Shown: positions 1 to 8,324, numbered from the stretch's first letter. The stretch: DNA of 13,601 bases from CAYVUI01 sp964454745 (GCA_964454745.1 CAYVUI010000119.1:1-13601); one strand, 5' to 3'. Program-made: numbers and translations. The notes: generated from the letters alone by a model not told the origin.

Positions 1-556
1 GAGCCTCGGCATGCCGCTGAGTTTCGGCGGGCCGTACCTGGGTTTCATGGCAACGCGAAAAGAGCATGTCCGCAAAATGCCCGGCCGGGTGATTGGCAAG
101 ACGACTGATAATCAGGGTCGAGAAGGATACGTGATGACCCTCCAGGCCCGCGAGCAGCACATCCGCCGCGAAAAGGCGACTTCAAACATCTGCAGCAACG
201 AGGCCCTTTGCGCGATGACTGCCCTGGTCTACCTCACACTGCTGGGCAAGCAGGGGCTCGTCGAGACCGCCGAGCTTTGCGCGGACAAGGCCAGCTACGC
301 CTACCATCGCCTGACCGCCATTGAGGGTGTGAAGCCAAGGTTCCATGCGAAGTGGTTTTTCAATGAATTCGTACTTGAGCTTCCCTGCGAGGCGGCCCAC
401 GTGGTCGCGGAACTGATCGTCCACGGTTTTGCCGCGGGCTTCCCGCTGAGCCGATATTACGAAAACATGGAAAACTGCATCCTGATCGCGGTAACGGAAA
501 AACGAACCAAGCAGCAGATCGACCGTCTGGCCGCGGCACTGGAGGAGATACTATGA
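1..556 (+). CDS. gcvPA: Glycine dehydrogenase (decarboxylating) subunit 1, C-terminal part
   Basis: 5'-truncated by the window edge; the first whole codon is at position 2, and about 184 residues remain of a family usually near 440-450. The product is the N-terminal half of the two-subunit glycine-cleavage P-protein, which with GcvPB decarboxylates glycine on PLP and passes the aminomethyl group to lipoylated GcvH in the cytosol. The visible sequence carries family hallmarks: a PLSFGGPYLGFMA segment at the very start, RKMPGRVIG, and a LQAREQHIRREKATSNICS block, followed by the usual alpha/beta C-terminal domain. The methionine at position 11 lies inside the conserved block and is not a start. 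The stop (554-556) overlaps the gcvPB start in ATGA, so the two are translationally coupled. Upstream gcvT/gcvH would be expected outside the window. Identification is secure from family knowledge. Confidence 0.96.
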   Translation, partial: SLGMPLSFGGPYLGFMATRKEHVRKMPGRVIGKTTDNQGREGYVMTLQAREQHIRREKATSNICSNEALCAMTALVYLTLLGKQGLVETAELCADKASYAYHRLTAIEGVKPRFHAKWFFNEFVLELPCEAAHVVAELIVHGFAAGFPLSRYYENMENCILIAVTEKRTKQQIDRLAAALEEIL

Positions 557-1998
557 AGCTGATCTTTGAAAAAGGCGCAGCAGGGCGACGGGGCGTGCAG
601 GTTTGCGAATCCGATGTTCCCAATTCGATCAATCTCAAACCGTCGCTGCTCCGCGACCAGCCTGCCCAACTGCCGGAAGTGTCGGAACTTGAAGCCGTGC
701 GGCACTTTACCCGGCTTTCCCGCCGCAACTTCGGCGTGGACACCCATTTTTACCCGCTGGGTTCCTGCACGATGAAATACAACCCCAAGGTAACCGAACG
801 GATTGCCGGCTATCCGGGTTTTTGCCATGCCCATCCGCTGTTGCCCCAGCTTCGCATGGGGGGCATTCTCACGCAGGGCGCATTGCAGGTTCTCTATGAA
901 ATGGATCAAATGCTGTGTGAAATCACGGGCATGGCCGGTTTTACCACCCATCCGCTTGCAGGCGCTCACGGGGAACTGGGCGGCATGATGATTACCGCCG
1001 CCTATCACCGCCAAAAGGGCAATACGAAGAAAAAGGTGGTGCTGATCCCGGACAGTGCCCACGGAACCAACCCTGCCAGCGCGGCTATCGCGGGCTACGC
1101 AGTCAAGACGATTCCATCTGACAAAAACGGCCTGATGGACATCGAAGCTCTCAAAGCCGCACTCAATGACGAGGTTGCCGGACTGATGCTGACCTGTCCC
1201 AATACGCTGGGTCTGTTTAATCCGAGGATTTCAGAAATTTGTGAATTAATTCACAGTGTCGATGGGCTCTGCTACTACGATGGTGCCAATCTTAACGCTA
1301 TTGTGGGAATCGTGCGGCCGGGCGATATCGGTTTCGATATTGTACACCTCAACCTGCATAAAACCTTTGCAACTCCGCACGGCGGCGGCGGGCCCGGTGC
1401 AGGGCCGCTTGGCGTGGTGGATAAACTGGTCGATTTTCTGCCGGTATCCATCGTCGTCCGCCGCGAGGACGGCACCTATGCCCTTGAATACGACCGGCCC
1501 GATTCCATCGGGTACCTGGCCCCGTTTTACGGCAATTTCGGGATTATCCTCAGGGCCTATGTCTATATCCTGATGCAGGGCAGAGAGGGGCTCGAACGGA
1601 TTTCGCAAAACGCGGTACTCAATGCCAATTACATCAAGCAGCGGCTAAAGGACCATTACGACATCCCGTATCCCCAGCCGTGCAAGCATGAGTGTGTCAT
1701 CAGTGCATCCTGCCAGACGGAAAACGGGGTCCATGCAATGGATATCGCCAAGGCCTTAATTGACAGGGACTTCCATCCGCCCACGATGTACTTCCCCGCA
1801 ATTGTCAAGGAAGCGATGATGATCGAACCGACCGAGACTGAGAGCATGGAGACGCTCGATGCGTTTATCGACGCCATGATCGAGATCGCCGAAATCGCGA
1901 AAAATGAGCCCGAACAGGTCAAGGCGGCACCGGTAACGACCCCGGTAGGGCGGCTGGATGAAGTCGCCGCCGCGCGGAATCTCGATGTATCAAGTTAG
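553..1998 (+). CDS. gcvPB: Glycine dehydrogenase (decarboxylating) subunit 2
   Basis: Complete 481-residue C-terminal half of the glycine-cleavage P-protein, a normal length for the family. It carries the PLP-binding lysine: the motif NLHKTFATPHGGGGPG places the Schiff-base Lys at about residue 270. Other hallmarks are the early LGSCTMKYNPK segment, the HPLAGAHGELGGM stretch, DSAHGTNPASA, and a late MYFPAIVKEAMMIEPTETES block. The start is ATG at 553, preceded by a strong ribosome site (GGAGGAG, 541-547) inside gcvPA and overlapping its stop by 4 nt. It works as a heterodimer (or heterotetramer) with GcvPA in the cytosol, releasing CO2 from glycine. The C-terminus ends with a short variable tail after a VGRLDEVAAAR segment. 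Only 18 bp separate its stop from the convergent metallophosphoesterase gene, and no intrinsic terminator hairpin is visible there. Confidence 0.97.
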   Translation: MKLIFEKGAAGRRGVQVCESDVPNSINLKPSLLRDQPAQLPEVSELEAVRHFTRLSRRNFGVDTHFYPLGSCTMKYNPKVTERIAGYPGFCHAHPLLPQLRMGGILTQGALQVLYEMDQMLCEITGMAGFTTHPLAGAHGELGGMMITAAYHRQKGNTKKKVVLIPDSAHGTNPASAAIAGYAVKTIPSDKNGLMDIEALKAALNDEVAGLMLTCPNTLGLFNPRISEICELIHSVDGLCYYDGANLNAIVGIVRPGDIGFDIVHLNLHKTFATPHGGGGPGAGPLGVVDKLVDFLPVSIVVRREDGTYALEYDRPDSIGYLAPFYGNFGIILRAYVYILMQGREGLERISQNAVLNANYIKQRLKDHYDIPYPQPCKHECVISASCQTENGVHAMDIAKALIDRDFHPPTMYFPAIVKEAMMIEPTETESMETLDAFIDAMIEIAEIAKNEPEQVKAAPVTTPVGRLDEVAAARNLDVSS

Positions 1999-2016
1999 GG
2001 TTATATAATCCTGAGA

Positions 2017-4191
2017 TTAAAACTCGACTGAAACCTTGCCCGGCTGACCGACCGTGAGCGTCAGCAGGTTGTTCGCGTACGAGGCAACCGCTGCGTTTCG
2101 CACATGCACGGGCGGTATCGTTGTATGAATGATCACCTGGGCGTCCGCCGCGGAGGCGGTGAAGGTTTTAATCTCCATTTCGAGTGTTTTATCCTGCGGG
2201 GATGGGTAGAGTACGCATGTATTCACACGCAGCAGGCGGTGGACGTACGGGTGCGGCCACGCGGCCAGCGGCACAATGATAATCTCTTTTTTGTTCGTGT
2301 AGGGGTTTCGTATCGGGCCGACCTCAAGGGCGTGGGCCTTTTCGGTGACCAGGGCGTTTCGCACCTGCCAGGTCAGGCCCTCGGTGCGAATCATCCAGGT
2401 AAGGCTCCCGGTGCCCTGCGATGCAGACTCAATGACCGTGCGTGCGGCCTGCGTTTTGGGCAGGTCAAACGATACAAACTGGTCCGCGGCCAATGTGCCC
2501 GAATGGGAATATGTTTCGCCGTCGACGGTGATGGCAGGGTTCTGCGTTTGGCTGCCGGGATTTGCGGGCATAAACTCACAGCTATGGACCACAGCCTGGC
2601 TGGTGAGATTGGAAAACAGCAGTTTGGTACTGACCAAAATACGAAGGTCGCTGTCCGGATTAGAGTAAATCGAATCGCTTGAAGCAAGCGAAGGTATAGT
2701 GAAAGTAAACGAAAGCTGCTGGCTGCCAGGCGCAAGGGTGCGGATCGAGCTTTGCAGGGTAATCAGTTGCACCAATTCATTGTTATAGGCATACATAAAG
2801 GCCTGCACCCTCTGGCCGCCGGTGCCTCCATCGACGGTAAGCAGGATTTTGTATTGTTTGCCGGGAGCGCACTGGAAGTAGGACCGTTTGCCCGCACCAT
2901 TTAACGGCGAATAAAACGAGGTTGTTCCGCCGTGAGGCAGCAACTGCGCCGTTTGGTTGGACCAATGCCAGTAATCATTGGGAGCTACGCTGAATCCAGG
3001 CATGATCTTCGTGCCGGAGGTTCGCTCGGTGTAATAATCCAAATCCTTGTTAAAGTTGTAATGTTGATCCGGCGTGCCGGCAACATAGAGCTTGCGCTCG
3101 GGATGGGTGCCCGAGGCGAGGGAGTTTTGAGAATTCGAGCCGGAAACGCAGAACGAATTCGACCGGTGGTTTTGTACCGAATGGTAGTTCCAAGCCTGGA
3201 TCTTATGGCCGTCCGGTGCCTTGCCAAAGCCGTAGGTCATCGCCGCGGGAGCCGCGGGATTGTACGAGGTCGGCCCGAAGATTGTATGCGTAAGGAAATC
3301 GTACTCGGAGTATTCGTCGAGGAATTTATCCTGCGATGCGCTGTACGCCTTGATGGTAAAATGATCGGCGCCGACTTCGACATAAAAACCACCCAGGTGC
3401 CCGCTGCCGGTCAGGGGGTTGGACGGGTTGAATCCGCCGATCCGCCCGACGGAGACGAACAGTTTGCCGTACTTGGGGACCAGCTCGTAAGTATGGTTGT
3501 GCCCGTGCATCCACGCAAGAACATTGGGGTACTGGTTAATCAGGTCCAGCACCTGGTCGGAATTTACAACCTGCCGGTATCCGATATCGGTATAGTATTC
3601 GGTTGTACCGGCCAGGGCATTGTGCGAGAAGATAACCGTGGTTTTCGAGGCATTGACGTTCAGGTCAAGCTTTAGCCATTCGAGCGATTCCTCGGTGATA
3701 TAATTCATCTTGGCAAGCTGGGGCAGCGAGATAAAATGCACGCCCTTGATGTCGAAGCTGAAATACGGCCGGCAACTCACCGAGCCCATCTGCATTGCGG
3801 TTTCTTCCGGGTCATACGGGGCATTCCATTTATCCACCTCATGGTTGCCTGCGGCATACAGAAAAGCCGCCGTTCCGGTCCCGCCCTGGAGTGTGTCGGT
3901 CCAGTTGGCCTTGTCGGTATCTGTCGCATAATTATGGTGGGCATCGCCGGTATCCACGAAGATATCGAGATCAGGAAAGCGGCTCATAATCGTATTCATC
4001 AGTGCAAGCTGCTGGGCGGGGGTCGGCTGAACCGGACCGTTCCAGCCAAAGTGTGCGTCGCCGACGACAAACGCCTTACACAGCCCTTGTCCGGGTGAGG
4101 CATTGGCCGTATTAAGCAGGTTCAGGCCCGCGAACCGGGTCAGGGAAGCCGCGGTGGTCGCAGCTAAAAATTGTCTTCTTGAGAGCTTCAT
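2017..4191 (-). CDS. Tat-exported calcineurin-like metallophosphoesterase with large unassigned C-terminal region
   Basis: A 724-residue protein. Residues 4-9 (SRRQFL) followed by a hydrophobic stretch and an ANA|S site near residue 31 form a twin-arginine signal with likely signal-peptidase cleavage, so it should be exported folded. Residues about 38-300 are a calcineurin-like phosphoesterase domain with all five metal/catalytic motifs: D45-A-H47, GD83-A-H-H, GN116-H117-E, H190 in FSHNA, and H229-G-H231-N-H233. Activity on phosphomono- or diesters is therefore likely, but the substrate cannot be read. Residues about 310-724 are beta-rich and low in helix; no domain is recognised, and there is no dockerin or PEP-CTERM-type tail. 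It lies 14 bp downstream of the dockerin/LamG gene on the same strand, with a modest ribosome site (AAAGGAT) about 10 nt before the ATG, so the two form an operon. Confidence 0.9.
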   Translation of the reverse strand: MKLSRRQFLAATTAASLTRFAGLNLLNTANASPGQGLCKAFVVGDAHFGWNGPVQPTPAQQLALMNTIMSRFPDLDIFVDTGDAHHNYATDTDKANWTDTLQGGTGTAAFLYAAGNHEVDKWNAPYDPEETAMQMGSVSCRPYFSFDIKGVHFISLPQLAKMNYITEESLEWLKLDLNVNASKTTVIFSHNALAGTTEYYTDIGYRQVVNSDQVLDLINQYPNVLAWMHGHNHTYELVPKYGKLFVSVGRIGGFNPSNPLTGSGHLGGFYVEVGADHFTIKAYSASQDKFLDEYSEYDFLTHTIFGPTSYNPAAPAAMTYGFGKAPDGHKIQAWNYHSVQNHRSNSFCVSGSNSQNSLASGTHPERKLYVAGTPDQHYNFNKDLDYYTERTSGTKIMPGFSVAPNDYWHWSNQTAQLLPHGGTTSFYSPLNGAGKRSYFQCAPGKQYKILLTVDGGTGGQRVQAFMYAYNNELVQLITLQSSIRTLAPGSQQLSFTFTIPSLASSDSIYSNPDSDLRILVSTKLLFSNLTSQAVVHSCEFMPANPGSQTQNPAITVDGETYSHSGTLAADQFVSFDLPKTQAARTVIESASQGTGSLTWMIRTEGLTWQVRNALVTEKAHALEVGPIRNPYTNKKEIIIVPLAAWPHPYVHRLLRVNTCVLYPSPQDKTLEMEIKTFTASAADAQVIIHTTIPPVHVRNAAVASYANNLLTLTVGQPGKVSVEF

Positions 4192-4205
4192 AATACAAAT
4201 ATCCT

Positions 4206-5375
4206 TTAGGGATTGAAAGTCCAGTCACGTGCGAGGATCGCGAAATCGGCAAGAGTAATGTGCCCGTCGCAGTTGAGGTCCGCAATGTCAAACGGCGGAA
4301 TCGAATCGGTGCTGAGCCAGGCCTGTGCGATCGGCAGCAGGTCCGCGGCATTTACGGCATGGTCGAAGTGAATATCCGCCGGCGAAGGCAGCAGGTATGC
4401 TCGGTCCTCGAGATAGCCCTGCGATACCGCGATGTTGTGAATCCGCAAGCCATCGACCAGCCCGGTAAAGGGCAGGAAATCGAAGTCCGTCAGGCCGGAG
4501 ATATTGGTAATCGTACCGTCATAGGGCACTTGTGCGGCAAGCTGGGCATTGATCCACAGCGAAAGGTTCCGGCCGTCCGCAACCACCGCGACATGATGCC
4601 AGCGGGCACATTCAGGCAGTGCCGGGCCGCTTACAACTACCGTATCGCCCAAAAGCTGTGAATGCCGGTAGACAAGACCCGAATTCTCAAGGGTCAATAT
4701 ATTGGCCAAATTGCCCAAAATCCGGTGACGGCTCTGGCTTTGCAGCGTATCTTCATCCGGGCTGATGTAAGCCTCGATGGTATAAATCGAAGGCAGCAGC
4801 AAGTCTCCGCCGCCTGCCGAGATTAGCAGATCAGGCATGCCCGCGGTACTGTCTCCGAGGCGGGCCGCGTTATTCACCGTGCCCAGTTCAAAAACGGCAT
4901 CGTCAGGCAGGGTCTCGCTAAAAGCGGTAAGGTCGTCATACGACTCGCCGCTGGGTGCGGTATCCAAAAGCGAATCATCCATGTCATATTGCACAATGAC
5001 ACCCATATCCCCGGCAGTTCGCACATAAACCCACAGCTCATCCTGCGACTGAAGCTGCGTGTCATCCGCGGTGAGCGTAAGAAAATACCGTCCCGGCTGG
5101 GTAAACTGCGCCTGCGTTTGCAGCGAACCGTCATCGGTAAAGCTGACCGCCGCCGGGCCGAATCCCTGCCACTGATACGTAACCGGCATCCCCGCGGGCA
5201 GGCCGTCATCGTTAACCTGGCCGGACAGATCGACGGAAACAAAAGACGCAAAAAGCGCCGCGTTTTGCGACGGGCCCGCGCTGACATTGGGTGCCTGGTT
5301 GCCGATTGCGGCACCTGCACAAAGAATCAGCAACGGGAGAAATATACGAATGGTGGTTTGATAGGGTGGGATCAT
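4206..5375 (-). CDS. Secreted PKD-like/LamG-like protein with C-terminal dockerin-like repeat
   Basis: 389 residues. Residues 1-25 form a Sec-type signal (IFLPLLILCAGAAIG core); the residue before the cysteine is Leu, so a lipobox is unlikely. Residues about 27-118 read as a PKD/Ig-like domain (NQAPNVSAGP start, TYQWQGFGP, then GRYFLTLTADD). Residues about 125-325 resemble a LamG/concanavalin-type jellyroll (YTIEAYISPDE, ARWHHVAVVADGRNLSLWING-like strand, LVDGLRIHNIAVS). Residues 334-385 form a two-part dockerin-like unit: D334-x-H-x-D338-x3-N342-x2-D345 is degenerate, whereas D366-x-N368-x-D370-G-x-I-x3-D377 is a canonical calcium loop followed by a hydrophobic helix ending in W. Such tails are common in Phycisphaerae secreted proteins and are generally not tied to a classic cellulosome. 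No catalytic motif is seen, so glycan binding or surface attachment is the likeliest role. It is the first gene of the minus-strand operon, and its own ribosome site is weak. Confidence 0.88.
   Translation of the reverse strand: MIPPYQTTIRIFLPLLILCAGAAIGNQAPNVSAGPSQNAALFASFVSVDLSGQVNDDGLPAGMPVTYQWQGFGPAAVSFTDDGSLQTQAQFTQPGRYFLTLTADDTQLQSQDELWVYVRTAGDMGVIVQYDMDDSLLDTAPSGESYDDLTAFSETLPDDAVFELGTVNNAARLGDSTAGMPDLLISAGGGDLLLPSIYTIEAYISPDEDTLQSQSRHRILGNLANILTLENSGLVYRHSQLLGDTVVVSGPALPECARWHHVAVVADGRNLSLWINAQLAAQVPYDGTITNISGLTDFDFLPFTGLVDGLRIHNIAVSQGYLEDRAYLLPSPADIHFDHAVNAADLLPIAQAWLSTDSIPPFDIADLNCDGHITLADFAILARDWTFNP
4221..4376 (-). other. Dockerin-like duplicated EF-hand-type segment
   Basis: This segment encodes residues 334-385 of the LamG protein. 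Two F-hand-like repeats each pair a 12-residue loop with a hydrophobic helix ending in Trp (AQAW and ARDW). The second loop has the full D-x-N-x-D-G pattern with Asp at position 12. The first keeps Asp at 1, 5 and 12 and Asn at 9 but has His in place of Asn at 3 and of Gly at 6. Calcium binding is inferred from the motif. Confidence 0.8.
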
Positions 5376-5506
5376 AAAATGTACTCAGTAAGGTTAAAAG
5401 AAACTGTACCTTTTTTCTTCATGCCGTTTGCTCCCTCTGCAAAGCCATTTAAAGCTCAATTTCCAGATAATGCAGATATGGCCCTGATATTGTCTCATTA
5501 TCAAAT

Positions 5507-5535
5507 ATTATATACTAAAACCGAAAGAATGTCAA
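5507..5535 (-). promoter_or_regulatory. Sigma-70 promoter of the LamG-metallophosphoesterase operon
   Basis: On the minus strand, TTGACA (5535-5530) and TATAAT (5512-5507) are separated by exactly 17 nt (5529-5513), a perfect match to the housekeeping consensus. Transcription would start near 5500, giving an untranslated leader of about 125 nt before the ATG at 5375. The -35 box lies in one arm of the inverted repeat at 5526-5554. Confidence 0.75.
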
Positions 5536-5554
5536 GTGTGAATGTTGACATTCT
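5526..5554. repeat. Perfect 10-bp inverted repeat spanning both divergent -35 boxes (candidate operator)
   Basis: AGAATGTCAA (5526-5535) and TTGACATTCT (5545-5554) are exact reverse complements with a 9-nt spacer. The dyad centre, at about 5540, lies between the two back-to-back -35 hexamers. A dimeric repressor bound here would block both promoters at once. Alternatively, part of the symmetry simply follows from two divergent TTGACA boxes: each arm has six consensus bases, so the four extra matching bases per arm are the informative part. Confidence 0.6.
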
Positions 5555-5572
5555 GGAAATATGTATTATGAT
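5545..5572 (+). promoter_or_regulatory. Sigma-70 promoter of the DUF3604 gene
   Basis: TTGACA (5545-5550), a 16-nt spacer, then TATGAT (5567-5572) match the consensus at 11 of 12 positions. Transcription would start near 5580, leaving about 42 nt before the ATG at 5622. The -35 box lies in the other arm of the same inverted repeat that holds the minus-strand -35 box. Confidence 0.72.
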
Positions 5573-5621
5573 TGTAAGACATAAAGAATCGATTTGCAGA
5601 CTTTATTAAAGGCAGCAGACT

Positions 5622-8324
5622 ATGAAGTGTATATCTTTTCGCAATAGAGCCGGGCGTGTGATTTCCTTCCTTTTCATTGGCATTCTTTTTTGTTCTTTCT
5701 CCCCCGTCCGGGGCAATGCGCAATCTCCTGGAAAATGGACCTTTGAATCCGATTTGCTCATCTCCGGCGAGCAGACAAAAATGCGACTTTGTTATGAGCA
5801 TGTCGGCCCTGCGCTCCCCGCGGGGGCCTATCATCGGGTTCTGCTCGAACCGGTGAGTGTAAAGGCTTTGCTGTTTTGTTACCCGAGTGAGGATCTAAAG
5901 GTCATGGCGTACGGCAATGAGCAGGCCAATGTGAAACTCTACCCCCGGCCGGTTCACGGGGTAGGCTTTAGAGAAATCGTGATGTTTTTTCCCGAAGGGA
6001 TTAAGCCCGGGCAAAGTTTTGCGATTGAGATCGGCAATGCCGATTCAAACGGGGAAATTACCGGCCTGGTCAATCCGATTCCCGTACATGGCCTGACCTT
6101 TGAGACCTATACCGGTCACGGCGTGGATGATGAGAAGAAACTCAAGGCCCGCGGTGGCGGTCGGCTGAGCAAATCTGAAAAAGACTGGCAGGTCATGGGG
6201 TGGTGGCCGGACCTTCCAAAGGTTACGATTGAGGCGAACCGGGCGTCCCGGGTTCGTATTTCGGCCCCGAGCCTTGTTGAGACAGGTGAAAAATTCAAGG
6301 TTGTCATGTCCGTTACGGATGATTTTGACAGCCGGGCTTTTCCAGCTTATTCTGGAGATGTCTTTCTCGAATGTGACGGCAGAATACGCAACCTGCCTGA
6401 AAGTGTGGAATACAAAACTTCTAACCGGTGCAGTCGAAAGGTGCAGGGTTTGTCGATTTCCCGGTCCGGTGTGTATCGGATTCGGGCTCGCTTTCGGAAG
6501 GACGGCCCGTTTTTTGAGAGCAATCCGATTGTCGTTCGTGAGAATGTGACAGATCGAATCTATTGGGGCAACATTCACAATCATGATGAGTATTCAGAGT
6601 GCTGGGGCGATGGGCTGGACAATTTTTACTATTACGCCCGTGACATTTCCGGGATGGACTTTGTCTCGCTCTCGGACCATCGCGGCCAGATTCCCGTCAA
6701 GGGCCGCGGAGTGGGTCGTCTTTACCGCTGGCGGCATGGAGAGATCGCGGATTCATTGGAGGCCTGGGGACATAATATCGAAAGGGCGAACCACTACAAT
6801 TCCGATGATTTTGTCACACTGATCGGCTATGAATGGTCCTCGATGGACTCCGGCCATTACAACATCTATTACGCGAACCCCACGCTCGCGAATATGGACC
6901 GCATTTTCCGCGATCAATATATCGACTTCGGCTTTGGGATGGTCTCGCTGCTCAAAAAAAGCGACGTCCTGTTCATTCCACATATACACGCGGATGTCTT
7001 CCCGTACCGGACGATACTCGAAAAGGATAACGCCGCGGGCAAGCCGCTTACACCGGTGATCGAGGTCTATTCCGACTGGGGCGAGGCGTTTTACCCGTAC
7101 GGAAAATGGGATGACGATACCCTCTACGGCGGGCTGCGAAATCATCATTGCAAGAGCTATCTCTGGGCACTCGAGCAGGGCTATCAGCTCGGGGCCATTG
7201 GCGATTCCGATTCGCATACCGGTATGCCCGGACGTCGCAATCCCGGCGGCATCGCTCCATGGCACCGGCACCCGCAGGGCTTTACCGGGGTATGGACCAG
7301 CGATTTCACACGGGACGGGATTATGAAGGGGTACCAGGGTCGGTCTACGTATGCAACGACATCGGCCAGGATATTCCTGGAGGTAAAGGCCGGGAATGCA
7401 GCCATGGGCGATACGCTGCGAACCGATCAGCCGTTTGACATCGAAGTCTTTGTCGCGGGTACGGATGCGATTGAGACCGTAGAATTGTACAGCGGCCTTC
7501 GGAAAGTGGGCGAAAAAACCGGCCAGGGCAAACGCGACCTTGCCGTTACATTTGAAAACCTTACCCCCAGGGATCGCAAGCGGCCATATGTCGTCGCTGT
7601 GACACAGGCCGATGAGAACCGGGCCTTCTCAAGCCCGATCTGGGTGCAGAAAACAAAGATTCCCGAGCTTGCTTTTGAGAAAAACTCCCGCGGCCAAGTC
7701 CTGCTGGTCAACCGCGGAACCGGTCCTGCCGAGGATATCATCATTACCATGGACGCGCAGGAGTATCCGTTTGCCAAAGAGGATATCCAGACCGATTACC
7801 ACGATCTAAAGACTGAGACGGGGATGATCTGGGTCGAGCCGCGAAGCAACCTCGAGACAATCTTCCATTTCCGCTGGCTCGGTGAGGATCTTTCCGGTGA
7901 GATTGAAATCGAAGGCTGTGAGAATTATACTTACGATTACAACCGGCATTTCCTGATGCTCGGCGGCAAACTTGATGAGCCGGGGCCGGGCATCGCGACC
8001 TTCTCGATGGGCAGAAATACCGTTCGTTCCAAGGGCTTTGATGTCGTTGCGTCGATCGTGCCGGACCGTCCGAACCGGATTACCCTCGAATTCGAGCGGG
8101 AGATCGAGCTTTTCGTTGCGGGCCAAGGGCAGCAGAAGACGGCGAAGGTGACTATCGATCTAAACGGACGCAAAAACGACAAAGTGCTAAAGCGGAAAGT
8201 GATTCAAACCCTCGCCCCCGGCGACAGCGTGGCCCTCTCGCCCAATGCGGGTTTTTACGCTGTGGACCCGGAGGATTACATCCTCGAGCTGGACGAGACC
8301 AATAACCTTTTCCGGAACCGTTGA
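5622..8324 (+). CDS. Secreted DUF3604-family (PHP-like) metal-dependent hydrolase
   Basis: 900 residues. A Sec signal occupies residues 1 to about 33 (basic start, hydrophobic VISFLFIGILFCSF, then RGNAQ). Residues about 35-210 form a beta-rich N-terminal region without recognised motifs, and about 211-308 an Ig-like domain. The DUF3604/PHP-type core covers about 312-585 and carries likely metal ligands: H319-N-H321, GD330G, SD352H353, H412 in GHYN, H454-I-H456, E481 in VIEVYSDWGE, and D528-x-D530-x-H532. The family's YATTSARI signature follows at about 577-584. After residue 600 come beta-sandwich segments, the last ending in LELDETNN, which resembles a CARDB domain. The PHP superfamily includes phosphoesterases and related hydrolases; the substrate of DUF3604 is not established. 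The start is supported by an AAAGG ribosome site about 10 nt upstream. It is transcribed divergently from the LamG-metallophosphoesterase operon out of a shared control region. Confidence 0.88.
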   Translation: MKCISFRNRAGRVISFLFIGILFCSFSPVRGNAQSPGKWTFESDLLISGEQTKMRLCYEHVGPALPAGAYHRVLLEPVSVKALLFCYPSEDLKVMAYGNEQANVKLYPRPVHGVGFREIVMFFPEGIKPGQSFAIEIGNADSNGEITGLVNPIPVHGLTFETYTGHGVDDEKKLKARGGGRLSKSEKDWQVMGWWPDLPKVTIEANRASRVRISAPSLVETGEKFKVVMSVTDDFDSRAFPAYSGDVFLECDGRIRNLPESVEYKTSNRCSRKVQGLSISRSGVYRIRARFRKDGPFFESNPIVVRENVTDRIYWGNIHNHDEYSECWGDGLDNFYYYARDISGMDFVSLSDHRGQIPVKGRGVGRLYRWRHGEIADSLEAWGHNIERANHYNSDDFVTLIGYEWSSMDSGHYNIYYANPTLANMDRIFRDQYIDFGFGMVSLLKKSDVLFIPHIHADVFPYRTILEKDNAAGKPLTPVIEVYSDWGEAFYPYGKWDDDTLYGGLRNHHCKSYLWALEQGYQLGAIGDSDSHTGMPGRRNPGGIAPWHRHPQGFTGVWTSDFTRDGIMKGYQGRSTYATTSARIFLEVKAGNAAMGDTLRTDQPFDIEVFVAGTDAIETVELYSGLRKVGEKTGQGKRDLAVTFENLTPRDRKRPYVVAVTQADENRAFSSPIWVQKTKIPELAFEKNSRGQVLLVNRGTGPAEDIIITMDAQEYPFAKEDIQTDYHDLKTETGMIWVEPRSNLETIFHFRWLGEDLSGEIEIEGCENYTYDYNRHFLMLGGKLDEPGPGIATFSMGRNTVRSKGFDVVASIVPDRPNRITLEFEREIELFVAGQGQQKTAKVTIDLNGRKNDKVLKRKVIQTLAPGDSVALSPNAGFYAVDPEDYILELDETNNLFRNR

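Noticed and set aside
457..1062. 201-residue minus-strand open frame
   Set aside because: Antisense to gcvPA/gcvPB, both of which are clearly real; no recognisable motif.
2104..2682. 192-residue open frame on the plus strand, and similar long ones at 2932-3675 and 3736-4098
   Set aside because: They lie antisense to the metallophosphoesterase, whose motifs are unmistakable; they show no family resemblance and are by-products of its codon pattern.
5600..5612. CTTTATTAAAG odd palindrome near the DUF3604 ribosome site
   Set aside because: It has a single-base centre, so it cannot fold as a hairpin, and is short enough to be chance.
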